A stretch of 64,000 nucleotides of DNA from contig PXAT01000112.1 in NCBI GenBank assembly GCA_003565775.1, positions 19,610-83,609 of the forward strand. Direction: 5' to 3'. The notes below the pieces were generated by a model. The model searched no databases. It worked only from the letters and a program-made list of their open reading frames with translations, and was not told the origin of the DNA. A program made the position numbers and the translations under genes. Source of the DNA: Ectothiorhodospiraceae bacterium (GTDB lineage Bacteria; Pseudomonadota; Gammaproteobacteria; Nitrococcales; Aquisalimonadaceae). Each line of letters opens with the position of its first letter. The first letter of the stretch is position 1. Positions 1 through 8,592 of this stretch are shown here, piece by piece.

Positions 1-302
1 TTATCCAGGCCTTCGGTACCGCAGAAACGCTGCTGGGCGAAGGGGAGGTCGGCCGACACGCAGAGCACGACAGTATTCGGCTTTTCACTGGCGTGTGCGT
101 TGAATGTGCGCACCGAGGTGGCGCAGGTCGGCGTATCGACACTGGGGAAGATGTTCAGAATCACGTTCTTGCCGGACAATTCATCCAGCGTGACCTCCGA
201 CAGATCTGTCCGGACCAGAGTGAAACCGGGCGCCGGCTGACCCACGGCAGGAAGTTCGCCCACGGTGTGCACCGGATTGCCTTTCAATGTGATCTGCGCC
301 AT
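1..302 (-). CDS. tpx: Thiol peroxidase Tpx (3' end beyond window)
   Basis: Atypical 2-Cys peroxiredoxin that reduces lipid and other hydroperoxides with electrons from thioredoxin. Reading the minus strand from the ATG at 302 gives a protein beginning [15 protein letters not shown]. The peroxidatic cysteine is C60, in a [10 protein letters not shown] context, and the resolving cysteine is C94, in RFCGTEGL; both match the Tpx family. A GAGGAG ribosome binding site lies about 9 bases before the start. Only about 100 of the usual 165 residues are inside the window, so the 3' end is cut by the left edge. Family assignment is secure from the two cysteine motifs. The next gene upstream on this strand begins 116 bases away. 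Confidence 0.93.
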   Translation of the reverse strand, partial: MAQITLKGNPVHTVGELPAVGQPAPGFTLVRTDLSEVTLDELSGKNVILNIFPSVDTPTCATSVRTFNAHASEKPNTVVLCVSADLPFAQQRFCGTEGLD

Positions 303-418
303 CAAACATTCTCCTCGTCACGGTTATCGAAATCAGGTCGTCATCGTCTCCGCCCGGCGGCAGCCTTGCAAGTACCGATCACGCCGTGCCGCGCTCGTGT
401 GACACCAAAGAATCCTTG

Positions 419-1663
419 TCAGCTCCTGAACCCGAGATATAGATCCATGACGTTGGTGCCGGTGGGCCCGGTGCGGATGAGGTCGCCACTGGCGGCAAGG
501 AAGGAACCGCTGTCGGCGGCCTCGAGGCTTGCCAGCGGATCCAGACCGGCCGCCCGACCTCGCGCGCAGGTGTCGCCATCGACCACGGCACCCGCATCCT
601 CACCAGGTCCGTCGGTCCCGTCGGTGCCCGCGGCCAGCAGCGCGATATCGGTGCCGCCTTCAAGCTCCAGGGCCGCCTGCAGCGCCAGCGCCTGGGCACG
701 CCCTCCACGGCCCGGATCCGGCGGCAGTCTGACCGTCGTCTCGCCACCGAACACATGCAGCCCCGCTTCGCCTTGCGCGAGGCGCCGGACGATATCGCGT
801 CCGGCTGTCGCCGTGTTGCCCTCGATCAGTTCACGGTGATGCCAGACCTGTAACCCTTCGCGACGCGCAAGCCGCACCACCGCCTCCCTCGCCAGACGAT
901 TACTGGCAACGATCTGCCAGTCGGTGGCCAGGTGCCGAAGATCCGCCTCTCGCGGTTGCGGCGGTGCCGCAGCGGCCATGGCGCCGACCTCGGCCGGCAG
1001 ATCATCCGGCAACGGCTGCTCATCGGCCGACGGAAACAGCAATCCCGAACCGATCACGGACGGGTCGTCGCCGGGCACATCGGATATCAGGTAAACATGC
1101 AGGGACCGGTCGCCGAGCCGTGACCTGAGGCGTCCGCCCTTGATGCAGGACACCGAGCGGCGCACCGCATTGACGCGGTCGATGGGCAGATCGCGGGACA
1201 GCAGCCAGCGGTTCATCCCGGTGAGGGATTCGACGCCGAAACCGTCCGGTAACTCCTCCACCAGACTGGACGCGCCGCCGGACAACATGACCAGCAACGG
1301 GAGCCCGGCGGGCAGTTCATCAAGGAATCGGGTCAGAGCGACACCCGCATCCAGTGAACGTTGATCCGGCAACGGGTGTGCCGATTCGATACTGTGCAGG
1401 CGCGGATCGGTCCGCACGCGGGTCGAGAGATGCCCCTGTTTGGTAATCAGGAGTCCGATCTGCACCGCATCGCCGAGGACATCCAGCGCACCCCGGCACA
1501 TGCTGTCCGCCGCCTTGCCGATCGCCAGCACGGCGACCGGCGCATCGGGCGCGATTCCACCACGGCGGCGCAGTGCCCGGGCCATGGCCACATCACCGGA
1601 CACCGACGAGACCGCGTGCGCGAAAAACCGCTGCAGGAGTTCTCTCGCGAACGCTGCGCGCAT
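419..1663 (-). CDS. Glycerate 2-kinase (GckA/TtuD, MOFRL family)
   Basis: Predicted to phosphorylate D-glycerate to 2-phosphoglycerate, feeding lower glycolysis. The 414 residues show the two-part layout of the family: an N-terminal DUF4147 domain (a VLAIGKAADSM segment near residue 50, a MLSGGASSLVEEL glycine-rich loop near 155) and a C-terminal MOFRL domain (FGGETTVRLP near 305, then an AAGTDGTDGPGEDAGAVVDG segment thought to hold the active site). The length is normal for the family. It lies 3 bases downstream of metZ on the same strand and may be cotranscribed with it. No tartronate semialdehyde reductase or hydroxypyruvate isomerase gene is nearby, so the physiological source of glycerate cannot be read from context. 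Confidence 0.85.
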   Translation of the reverse strand: MRAAFARELLQRFFAHAVSSVSGDVAMARALRRRGGIAPDAPVAVLAIGKAADSMCRGALDVLGDAVQIGLLITKQGHLSTRVRTDPRLHSIESAHPLPDQRSLDAGVALTRFLDELPAGLPLLVMLSGGASSLVEELPDGFGVESLTGMNRWLLSRDLPIDRVNAVRRSVSCIKGGRLRSRLGDRSLHVYLISDVPGDDPSVIGSGLLFPSADEQPLPDDLPAEVGAMAAAAPPQPREADLRHLATDWQIVASNRLAREAVVRLARREGLQVWHHRELIEGNTATAGRDIVRRLAQGEAGLHVFGGETTVRLPPDPGRGGRAQALALQAALELEGGTDIALLAAGTDGTDGPGEDAGAVVDGDTCARGRAAGLDPLASLEAADSGSFLAASGDLIRTGPTGTNVMDLYLGFRS

Positions 1664-1666
1664 CAG

Positions 1667-2857
1667 TCAGGCGGGTCGCAGCGCCCGGCCGAGATCGGCC
1701 TGCAGATCGGCGAGATCCTCGATCCCGACCGACAGACGGATGAGGTTCTCGCCGACACCACAATCCTCCCGCTCCTGGGCACTGATGCGGCCATGGGTGG
1801 TGCTGGCCGGATGCGTGATCGTGGTCTTCAGATCGCCGAGATTGGCCGTGATCGAGATCAGGCGCACGCCGTCGATCACGCGCCAGGCCTGCTCGCGTCC
1901 GCCGTCCACCTCGAACGAGACGATACCGCCATAGGCGCTCTGCTGGCGCGTCGCGAGTTCGTGCTGCGGATGACTGGCAAGCCCGGGATAGTTGACCCGG
2001 GTCACGCCGGGCTGATGCTGCAACCAGTCGGCCAGCGCCAGGGCATTGTCGGAATGCGCGCGCATCCGCAACTGCAACGTCTCCAGCCCCTTGAGAAAGA
2101 CCCAGGCATTGAACGCGCTCATGGTCGGTCCGGCGGTGCGCAGAAAGGCCTGCACCTCTTCGCCGACCCGCTGCTGATCGCCGACCACGGCACCGCCAAC
2201 GCAACGCCCCTGTCCGTCCAGATACTTGGTCGCTGAATGAATGATGATGTCGGCGCCCTGACTGAGCGGTTTCTGCAGCGCGGGCGTGCAGAAGCAGTTG
2301 TCTACCACCAGCAGACAATCATGTTTGCGGGCCAGCTCCGAGAGCCTTGCCACATCCGCCACCTCGGTCAGCGGATTGGAAGGAGTTTCCAGATACAGCA
2401 TGCGGGTGCGCGGACCAATAGCCCGCTCCCAGGCTGCATAGTCGGTTAGCGGCACGAAACTGGTCTCGAGGCCGAAGCGAGACAGAATCTTGTTGAACAG
2501 ATTCACCGTGGTGCCGAACACACCACTGGAACTGACGATGTGATCCCCGCTGCGAAGCAGGCTCATGCAGGTCGCGAGGATGGCCGACATGCCCGAGGCC
2601 GTGGCAACGCAGCTTTCCCCGCCCTCCATCGCCGCCAGCCGATCCTGGAATATGCGCACGGTGGGGTTGCTGAAACGCGAATAGATGTTGCCGATTTCTT
2701 CGCCGGAGAAGCGTGCAGCGGCCTGGGCCGCGCTGTCGAAGGTAAAACTCGACGAGAGGAAGATCGGCTCGGACTGCTCCTGCTCGTTGGTGCGCACATG
2801 TCCGGCGCGCACTGCGAGGGTGCTCAGTCCGTAATCCTTGTCGTCAGCACTCGTCAT
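1667..2857 (-). CDS. metZ: O-succinylhomoserine sulfhydrylase MetZ
   Basis: PLP enzyme of the Cys/Met metabolism family that makes homocysteine directly from O-succinylhomoserine and sulfide. The 396 residues contain YSRFSNPT near the N-terminus, LYLETPSNP and VVDNCFCTPALQ in the middle, and the cofactor lysine in HSATKYLDGQGR. MetZ rather than MetB or MetC is chosen because the gene lies just downstream of purF, as in Pseudomonas and its relatives. The open frame continues upstream to 3004, but ATG 2857 is preferred: AAAGGA precedes it, and the upstream part runs through a transcription terminator and a predicted riboswitch. That riboswitch suggests repression by S-adenosylmethionine. Confidence 0.92.
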   Translation of the reverse strand: MTSADDKDYGLSTLAVRAGHVRTNEQEQSEPIFLSSSFTFDSAAQAAARFSGEEIGNIYSRFSNPTVRIFQDRLAAMEGGESCVATASGMSAILATCMSLLRSGDHIVSSSGVFGTTVNLFNKILSRFGLETSFVPLTDYAAWERAIGPRTRMLYLETPSNPLTEVADVARLSELARKHDCLLVVDNCFCTPALQKPLSQGADIIIHSATKYLDGQGRCVGGAVVGDQQRVGEEVQAFLRTAGPTMSAFNAWVFLKGLETLQLRMRAHSDNALALADWLQHQPGVTRVNYPGLASHPQHELATRQQSAYGGIVSFEVDGGREQAWRVIDGVRLISITANLGDLKTTITHPASTTHGRISAQEREDCGVGENLIRLSVGIEDLADLQADLGRALRPA

Positions 2858-2894
2858 CTGTCGGTCCTTTCCCGGTAAACATCCGGCGGGCATG

Positions 2895-2932
2895 AAAAAA
2901 CCCGCCCCTGGCCAAAGCAGGAAAGCGGGTTT
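2895..2932 (-). terminator. Riboswitch-linked intrinsic terminator before metZ
   Basis: On the minus strand an AAACCCGC arm pairs with GCGGGTTT around an inner CCTG/CCAGG stem and is followed by a run of six T, the classic form of a Rho-independent terminator. It sits between the predicted SAM aptamer and the metZ start, about 40 bases before the coding region. Its 5' arm (plus-strand 2922-2928) is perfectly complementary over 7 bases to the 3' strand of the aptamer (2942-2948), so the terminator and the alternative pairing exclude each other. Confidence 0.8.
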
Positions 2933-2940
2933 GTCCGATC

Positions 2941-3013
2941 TCCGCTTTAGCTGAATTTCACGACCGGTGGATGACCGGTCGTGGCGCCCGCAAGCTGATA
3001 TCAAATCGGCGCC
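2941..3013 (-). promoter_or_regulatory. SAM-II-like riboswitch aptamer upstream of metZ
   Basis: Read on the minus strand, this leader has the sequence blocks of the SAM-II class in order: a GGCGCC stem arm, GATTTG, GCTTGC, the matching GGCGCC arm, then TGAAA and GCTAAAGCGG. P1 is GGCGCC (3008-3013) with GGCGCC (2983-2988). The loop segment ATCAGCTT can pair with AAGCGGAT downstream, with one internal mismatch, giving the H-type pseudoknot expected of this fold. A perfect 10-bp hairpin (arms 2959-2968 and 2974-2983) is inserted after P1. A methionine-biosynthesis gene follows. The related SAM-V class cannot be excluded by eye. Binding is inferred, not shown. Confidence 0.78.
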
Positions 3014-3076
3014 GCTCGGCCCCTTCGGGACCAGAACTGGCCTTAGATGTTAGGAAGCCGGCCGGCCGGTGTCAAT

Positions 3077-4594
3077 TCAGGCGCGGTCCATCTGTTCGAC
3101 CAGATCATTCATCCCCAGCTTGTGGCGTCGTGACTTGGCATCGTCGGAACGCTGCTGCTGAAGGCTGTCGAGATACTGGCCATCAACGTCGCCGGTGATG
3201 TATTCACCGTTGAAACAGGACGCATCAAAGCGGCGGATCTCGGAGCTCTTGTGCCGAACCGCCTCTATCAGGTCGTCCAGGTCCTGATAGATCAGGCGAT
3301 CGGCGCCGATCCTGCGGCACACTTCCTCATCACTGCGGCCATGGGCAATCAGTTCACTGGCCGCCGGCATGTCGATGCCGTAGACATTGGGGTAACGCAC
3401 CGGCGGCGCCGCCGACGCGAAGTAAACCTTGCGTGCGCCCTCGTCCCGCGCCATCTGGATGATCTGCTCGCAGGTCGTGCCACGGACAATGGAATCATCC
3501 ACCAGCAATACGTTCTTGCCCTTGAATTCGAGACCGATGGGGTTGAGTTTCTGACGCACGGATTTCCGGCGCTGGGTCTGGCCGGGCATGATGAAGGTCC
3601 GGCCGATATAACGATTCTTGATGAAACCTTCCCGGTATTTCACCCCGAGCGCATGAGCCAGTTCGAGCGCCGAGGTCCGGCTGGTGTCGGGCACCGGAAT
3701 CACAACGTCGATATCGTTATCCGGCCACTCCCGCAGGATCTTCGCCGACAGCTTCTCGCCCATCCGCAGCCGGGCCTTGTAGACCGAGATCTCGTCGATG
3801 ATGGAATCCGGCCGCGCCAGATAGACATACTCGAACAGGCACGGTGAAAACACCGGATTATCGGCACACTGGCGCGCCGAAAAGCTGCCGTCGGTGCCGA
3901 GGAAAACCGCCTCTCCCGGGGTCAGCTCGCGAATCAGCTGAAAGCCCAGGGTGTCGAGCGCCACACTCTCCGAGGCGACCAGGTATTCCATGGCGCCATC
4001 CGCACCCTCGCGTTCCCCCACACAGATCGGGCGGATGCCATGCGGATCGCGGAACGCGAGCACGCCGTAGCCGTTGATCATGGCTACCGCGGCATAACCG
4101 CCGCGACAGCGTCGATGCACCGCCGCCACCGCATCGAAGATGTCATCGGTGGTCACCGTCAGCTTGCCGCTCCGACCCAGTTCATGAGCGAACACGTTGA
4201 GCAGGATTTCGGAATCGGAATCGGTATTTATGTGGCGCAGATCCTCGAGAAACATTTCCCGTTTGAGCTGCTCGGCATTGGTCAGATTACCGTTGTGCGC
4301 AAGGCTGATGCCGTAGGGCGAGTTGACGTAGAACGGCTGAGCCTCGGCCGAGGTGGAGCACCCGGCCGTCGGATAGCGCACATGGCCGATACCGATATTG
4401 CCCTGCAGCTGTTCCATGTGCTCCTGCCGGAACACGTCCCGCACCAGACCGTTGTCCTTGCGCAGGAACAGCCGCCCCGCATCGAAGGTCATGATGCCTG
4501 CGGCATCCTGTCCGCGATGTTGCAGGACCGTGAGCCCGTCATACAGCGCCTGATTGACCGGGCTGCCCGCCACCATTCCGATTACACCGCACAT
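3077..4594 (-). CDS. purF: Amidophosphoribosyltransferase PurF
   Basis: First committed enzyme of purine synthesis: it transfers the glutamine amide to PRPP to form phosphoribosylamine. The N-terminal class II glutaminase begins MCGVIGMV, so C2 is the nucleophile after removal of Met1, and [11 protein letters not shown] follows near residue 70. The C-terminal phosphoribosyltransferase domain has [17 protein letters not shown] and the PRPP loop [16 protein letters not shown]. The 505-residue length is normal. It is downstream of cvpA by 48 bases on the same strand, the conserved gammaproteobacterial pair, and metZ follows after a 219-base regulatory gap. Confidence 0.97.
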   Translation of the reverse strand: MCGVIGMVAGSPVNQALYDGLTVLQHRGQDAAGIMTFDAGRLFLRKDNGLVRDVFRQEHMEQLQGNIGIGHVRYPTAGCSTSAEAQPFYVNSPYGISLAHNGNLTNAEQLKREMFLEDLRHINTDSDSEILLNVFAHELGRSGKLTVTTDDIFDAVAAVHRRCRGGYAAVAMINGYGVLAFRDPHGIRPICVGEREGADGAMEYLVASESVALDTLGFQLIRELTPGEAVFLGTDGSFSARQCADNPVFSPCLFEYVYLARPDSIIDEISVYKARLRMGEKLSAKILREWPDNDIDVVIPVPDTSRTSALELAHALGVKYREGFIKNRYIGRTFIMPGQTQRRKSVRQKLNPIGLEFKGKNVLLVDDSIVRGTTCEQIIQMARDEGARKVYFASAAPPVRYPNVYGIDMPAASELIAHGRSDEEVCRRIGADRLIYQDLDDLIEAVRHKSSEIRRFDASCFNGEYITGDVDGQYLDSLQQQRSDDAKSRRHKLGMNDLVEQMDRA

Positions 4595-4642
4595 GAATGC
4601 TGCCTACCTTTTTGCAAGAACCGTCCGATCACGACCGCCGCA

Positions 4643-5275
4643 TCAGACTTCATCGTGCTCCGGCTCCGGATCGTCCGGGACCGTCGGCTCGACCTCGTCC
4701 ACAGACTCGTCACCACGGACCCCGGCACAGAAGTCACTCCAGTAGTCCGCCGCCGCAGTGCCGTCCGCCTGTGCCTCGGCATCGCCGAGGGGTGCGCGGA
4801 ATGTCCGGCCCTCAAGCCAGTCCTCGACGCCGACCCGGCAGACCCAGGGGGTCAGCTGCTCGACCAGCACCGACTCCTGCCACCACTGCTCCCGCGGTAC
4901 CGCCGTCAGCGCAGCGGCCAGCATCAGTATGGCAATCACCAGCACGCCGCGGGCGAGGCCGAAGAACAAACCGATGAAGCGATCGGTGCCACTCAGACCG
5001 GTACGGCCGACCAGCTGGCTCGCGAAGTAATTGAGAATACCGCCGAGAATCAGCACGGCGACGAACAGCGCCGCAAAGGCCGCGCCAATGCGCAGACTCG
5101 GCGAGGCAATGACCCCTTCCATGGTGCCTGCAACCGGCTCGGCAAACTGCAGACCGATCCAGATCGCGGCAATCCAGACCACCAGCGACAGGGTTTCACG
5201 GACAAAGCCGCGAACCAGGCTGATCACGACTGACAGACCGATCACGGCGAGTATGGCGAGGTCGAGCCAGTTCAT
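4643..5275 (-). CDS. cvpA: CvpA family membrane protein
   Basis: Inner-membrane protein of the colicin V production family; its molecular role is unsettled. From ATG 5275 the product is 210 residues and begins MNWLDLAILAVIG, as in CvpA homologues. There are four hydrophobic segments within the first 140 residues and a conserved LVRGFVRE motif after the first. The C-terminal 60 residues form an acidic tail ending PDDPEPEHDEV, which is longer than usual and fits a halophile. The frame is open to 5359, but the extra 28 residues look unlike the family. The gene precedes purF. No strong ribosome binding site is visible, so the start rests on homology. Confidence 0.88.
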   Translation of the reverse strand: MNWLDLAILAVIGLSVVISLVRGFVRETLSLVVWIAAIWIGLQFAEPVAGTMEGVIASPSLRIGAAFAALFVAVLILGGILNYFASQLVGRTGLSGTDRFIGLFFGLARGVLVIAILMLAAALTAVPREQWWQESVLVEQLTPWVCRVGVEDWLEGRTFRAPLGDAEAQADGTAAADYWSDFCAGVRGDESVDEVEPTVPDDPEPEHDEV

Positions 5276-5378
5276 GGGCGATCCGGAAATGAGGGGCGGC
5301 GAAGGCTCCGAAGCCGGAATGGTAGCAAAGCGGTCACGGGCCGGAAAGAAAACCGACACACGCTGGAATCGATCTTGA

Positions 5379-5645
5379 GGAGACGCTGATTAATTCGCAC
5401 GTTCGCGTTGGCATCGCATTTTTCCGAGGCCAGGCGCGCTGCGCAGCGCCGCAGTCACTCTGCGGTCAAGCAGCGCAACACAGCAGTCGGGGAGAATGCG
5501 ATGCCAACCCCTTGGGGCTCGGCCGATTCTGGCCCCCGGCGGTGTTGCGTCGCCGGCCCGGTAGCGACGGCTAACGAATCGGCACCGCGCCTTGCCAGGC
5601 TGCCAGAATCGACTCGAGCGCGAACGCAGGTAAATCAGTGTCTCC
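5379..5645. repeat. Full-length intergenic element with terminal inverted repeats (copy 1)
   Basis: A 267-base non-coding element filling the gap between cvpA and the SPOR gene. It begins GGAGACGCTGAT and ends ATCAGTGTCTCC, near-perfect inverted termini, with related bases (CGTTCGCG and CGCGAACG) continuing inward. Two inner inverted repeats are visible: 14 bases perfect at 5407-5420 with 5495-5508, and 10 bases perfect at 5524-5533 with 5602-5611. Flanks are TTGA on the left and TTAA on the right; these may be a degraded 4-base target duplication or part of the terminus. The right end touches the stop codon of the SPOR gene. Related copies lie near 40.6, 44.2 and 47.1 kb. No transposase is encoded. 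Confidence 0.82.
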
Positions 5646-6305
5646 TTAACGATGCCGCACCACGATGCTGTCAATACCCGCCTCGTCACTGACTCGCTGT
5701 TTCAGGGTATCCGCGTCCCCCCGGGTGGCAACCGGGCCGACACGGAGTCGGTAGATCTCACCATCGGCGTCGCTGGACTCGACCACAAAGGCCGGCAGGC
5801 CTTCGTCACGAAGGCGGTCCCGGAGCCCCATGGCATTGTCGCGACTGCGGAAGCTGCCGACCTGCACGGCGAATCCGTCATCCTCGGTCACCGTCGGCTC
5901 GGGTTCGGATTCCGGTTCCGGCTCGGGCTCGGGCTCGCGTTCCGGCTCAGGCTCCGGTTCCGGTTCGACCAGGGCCGCATCGTCCGACGGCGTCGAGTCG
6001 GTCGGCGCCTCATCCAGCATCTGATCGGGGTCATCGCCGGGCAGCACATCGGGCATCGCCGACGGCTCGTCGGGAGTCGCCTGTTCATCATCCGGTTCGC
6101 GCACCGGGATACGTTCGAGCATCGGGGTGTCATCGTCGCCATCCCGCTCAGCCGCATCTTCCGCGGTCGGTGCCGGCGGGATTTCCATCGGCAGATCGAG
6201 CGCCTGACGCTCCACCGGGCCGCGCAGCAGCATGGGCAGGAAAATCACCGCCAGCGCGACGATCACGATCGCGCCGACAAGACGTTGCTGATGCCGCTTC
6301 TCCAA
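5646..6305 (-). CDS. dedD: SPOR-domain cell division protein, DedD-like
   Basis: Single-pass inner-membrane protein predicted to bind septal peptidoglycan through a SPOR domain. The 219 residues comprise a short basic N-terminus, one membrane segment (about 10-27, GAIVIVALAVIFLPMLL), an acid- and proline-rich linker with Glu-Pro repeats (about 110-135), and a C-terminal SPOR domain (about 145-219, FAVQVGSFRSRDNAMGLRDRL then YRLRVGPVATRGDAD). Its place between folC and cvpA matches DedD in gammaproteobacteria. The stop codon TAA abuts the repeat element at 5379-5645. The Glu-Pro stretch is encoded by a near-repetitive GC-rich tract. Confidence 0.88.
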   Translation of the reverse strand: MEKRHQQRLVGAIVIVALAVIFLPMLLRGPVERQALDLPMEIPPAPTAEDAAERDGDDDTPMLERIPVREPDDEQATPDEPSAMPDVLPGDDPDQMLDEAPTDSTPSDDAALVEPEPEPEPEREPEPEPEPESEPEPTVTEDDGFAVQVGSFRSRDNAMGLRDRLRDEGLPAFVVESSDADGEIYRLRVGPVATRGDADTLKQRVSDEAGIDSIVVRHR

Positions 6306-6322
6306 CCGTCCAACTCCTTACG

Positions 6323-7615
6323 CTAGCGTGACGCCGTATCCACGGCCGCGGGGATGACCTGGCGAGTCTCATGCCGTTTCAGCAGCATCTGCTCGACCGT
6401 GCGGAATGACCCGCAAACCACAAGTTGATCCGATGCCTGCAGCATGCCGTCGGCAGCCCCCACCAGAGCAGCCGCGTCGCCCTGCTGCAACACGCCGCCC
6501 ACAGGCAGGTGCCCGGCCAGTTCGGCCGGCGTCCAGGCCTCCGGATCCTGCAGATCCAGCAACAACCACCCATCCACATAAGGCATCAGCGGCTCGAGCA
6601 CCGCAATCGGATCCTTGCGTCGCATGAGACCGATGACAGCCAGCCGTCGGCCGGCCACCGGGTGCGTCGCCAGCCACTGCGAGAGAACCCGCGCGCTGTC
6701 CGCATTGTGGGCCACATCCAGCAGCCATTCCACTGGTCCGGACAGACGTTGCAGGCGTCCCGAAAGACGCGTCCCGGCAAGCCCCTCCCGGATCGCATGT
6801 TCTTCGATCCGCAGCGGCAGCTGACCCAGCGCGGCAACCACGCCGGCTGCATTGGCAATCTGGACCGCGCCGGGTATGCCCGGCGCCGGCAACGCCATCA
6901 GGCAGCGTGCATCATCCTGCCACTGCCAGCTTCCGGCATCGGTTTCCGACCAGTGGTAATCCTCGCCCGCACGCAGCAGCCGGCTGCCACGGGCTGTCGC
7001 CACCTCGGCAATGGAATCGGGCATGGTGGCATCGGCGAAGATCGCGGCCCGTTCGGCGCGGAAAATACCGGCCTTTTCGCGACCGATGGATTCCAGATCA
7101 TGCCCGAGCCACTCGGCGTGATCCATGCCGATCGACGAGACCAGGGCGACATCCGCGTCCAGCAGGTTGACCGCATCGAGACGGCCCCCGAGCCCCACCT
7201 CAAGGATCTGCACATCCACCGCCGCCTCCCGACACAGATACAGGGCGGCCAACGTTCCGAATTCGAAATAGCTGAGTGTGCTCTGCCCCCGGGCACCGTC
7301 GATGGCATCGAAGGCGCGCACCAGATCACCGTCGCTGCATTCCGCACCGTCGATCCGGATTCGCTCGTTGTAGCGCAGAAGGTGCGGGGACGTGTAGGTA
7401 CCGGTGCGGTAGCCTGCGGCCCGCAGAATGGATTCGGCATAGGCCACCGACGAGCCCTTGCCGTTGGTACCCGCGATGGTCAGGGTCAGGCAGTCCGGCC
7501 GGTCGAGTCCGAGGACCCGGGCTACGCGACTGACCCGCTCCAGGCCGGGGTCGATAGCCCGGGGGTGCAGGGTTTCCTGCCAGCGCAGCCACTCCTGCAG
7601 GTGCTGAAAACGCAT
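6323..7615 (-). CDS. folC: Folylpolyglutamate/dihydrofolate synthase FolC
   Basis: Bifunctional Mur-ligase-like enzyme that adds glutamate to dihydropteroate and to folates. It has the nucleotide-binding loop TIAGTNGKGS near residue 50, YTSPHLLRYNERI near 78, the EVGLGGRLDAVNLLD motif near 135, SSIGMDHAEWLG near 160 and REKAGI near 176. Start ATG 7615 is chosen (430 residues, MRFQHLQEWLRW) because GGAGG lies 10 bases upstream; the frame could also start at a GTG at 7651, beside the accD stop. It follows accD by 37 bases and precedes the SPOR gene by 17, so it is probably in one transcript with them. Confidence 0.94.
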   Translation of the reverse strand: MRFQHLQEWLRWQETLHPRAIDPGLERVSRVARVLGLDRPDCLTLTIAGTNGKGSSVAYAESILRAAGYRTGTYTSPHLLRYNERIRIDGAECSDGDLVRAFDAIDGARGQSTLSYFEFGTLAALYLCREAAVDVQILEVGLGGRLDAVNLLDADVALVSSIGMDHAEWLGHDLESIGREKAGIFRAERAAIFADATMPDSIAEVATARGSRLLRAGEDYHWSETDAGSWQWQDDARCLMALPAPGIPGAVQIANAAGVVAALGQLPLRIEEHAIREGLAGTRLSGRLQRLSGPVEWLLDVAHNADSARVLSQWLATHPVAGRRLAVIGLMRRKDPIAVLEPLMPYVDGWLLLDLQDPEAWTPAELAGHLPVGGVLQQGDAAALVGAADGMLQASDQLVVCGSFRTVEQMLLKRHETRQVIPAAVDTASR

Positions 7616-7652
7616 CGATCTGCGGCCTCCGGGCCGAACGGGCCGGGTCACC

Positions 7653-8564
7653 CTATGGTGCGCTTACCGGTTCGGTCTCGTCGGTTTCGATCCGGCGCAG
7701 TTCCGGCGCCGGCTGACGGGTCAACATGGCCAGCATGCTTGCCAGAGTCGCCTTCATTTCACGCCGGTCGACAATCCGGTCAATGGCACCGTGCTCGAGC
7801 AGGAATTCGGAGCGCTGGAAGCCATCCGGCAGCGTTTCCCGCACGGTCTGCTCGATCACCCGCGGGCCGGCGAAGCCGATCAGGGCACGGGGCTCGGCGA
7901 GATTGATGTCACCGAGCATAGCGAGACTCGCCGAGACGCCGCCCATGGTCGGATCGGTCATCACCGAAACATAGGGAACACCGGCGTCACGCAGGCGACC
8001 GAGCGCGGCACTGGTCTTGGCCATCTGCATCAGTGAGACCAGCGCCTCCTGCATGCGGGCGCCGCCGCTGGCGGAAAAACAGATCAGGGGGATGCGTTCT
8101 TCCAGTGCGGTGTGCACGGCCAGCACGAAACGTTCACCGACCACGCTCCCCATGGATCCACCCATGAAGTCGAAGTCGAAGGCGCAGGTCACCACGTCCA
8201 TGCCTTCGAGCCTGCCGCGCAGGACAACCAGCGCATCATCCTCGCCGGTGGCTTTCTGAGCTTGCAGCAGCCGGTCCTTGTACTTCTTGCTGTCCTTGAA
8301 CCGGAGTATGTCCACCGGCTGGATCCCGGCGCCGATCTCCATGGCGGTATCAGCATCCAGTAGCGCGTTCAGTCGAATCCGCGCATTGATTCGCATGTGC
8401 TGGCCGCACTTGGGACAGACCTCAAGGTTTCGTTCCAGCTCCGGCCGATAGAGTACCGCGCTGCAACCCTTGCACTTGGTCCACAAGCCCTCCGGCACGC
8501 TCCGCGGCCGCTCTGTCGCATCCGTACGGATGCGTGACGGCATCAATTTCTGGAACCAGCTCAT
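7653..8564 (-). CDS. accD: Acetyl-CoA carboxylase, carboxyltransferase beta subunit AccD
   Basis: Beta subunit of the carboxyltransferase that moves CO2 from biotin carboxyl carrier protein to acetyl-CoA, the first step of fatty acid synthesis. The 303-residue protein has the N-terminal four-cysteine zinc ribbon ([11 protein letters not shown] then [11 protein letters not shown]) and the crotonase-like domain with [20 protein letters not shown] and [16 protein letters not shown], expected for this subunit. It lies 28 bases after trpA and just before folC, the conserved gammaproteobacterial order. Its partner AccA is not in the window. Confidence 0.97.
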   Translation of the reverse strand: MSWFQKLMPSRIRTDATERPRSVPEGLWTKCKGCSAVLYRPELERNLEVCPKCGQHMRINARIRLNALLDADTAMEIGAGIQPVDILRFKDSKKYKDRLLQAQKATGEDDALVVLRGRLEGMDVVTCAFDFDFMGGSMGSVVGERFVLAVHTALEERIPLICFSASGGARMQEALVSLMQMAKTSAALGRLRDAGVPYVSVMTDPTMGGVSASLAMLGDINLAEPRALIGFAGPRVIEQTVRETLPDGFQRSEFLLEHGAIDRIVDRREMKATLASMLAMLTRQPAPELRRIETDETEPVSAP

Positions 8565-8592
8565 GGGCGTCCTCCCCTTCCGATCCGCTGCA

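Noticed and set aside
3017..3050. A purF terminator in the GGUCCC/GGGGCC hairpin upstream of the riboswitch.
   Set aside because: The stem includes a G-U pair, has a three-base loop and no following T-run; a real terminator follows the riboswitch instead.
5390..5692. Open frames inside the intergenic repeat near 5.4 kb.
   Set aside because: They cross the inverted repeats of the element, have no family features, and are not shared by the other copies.
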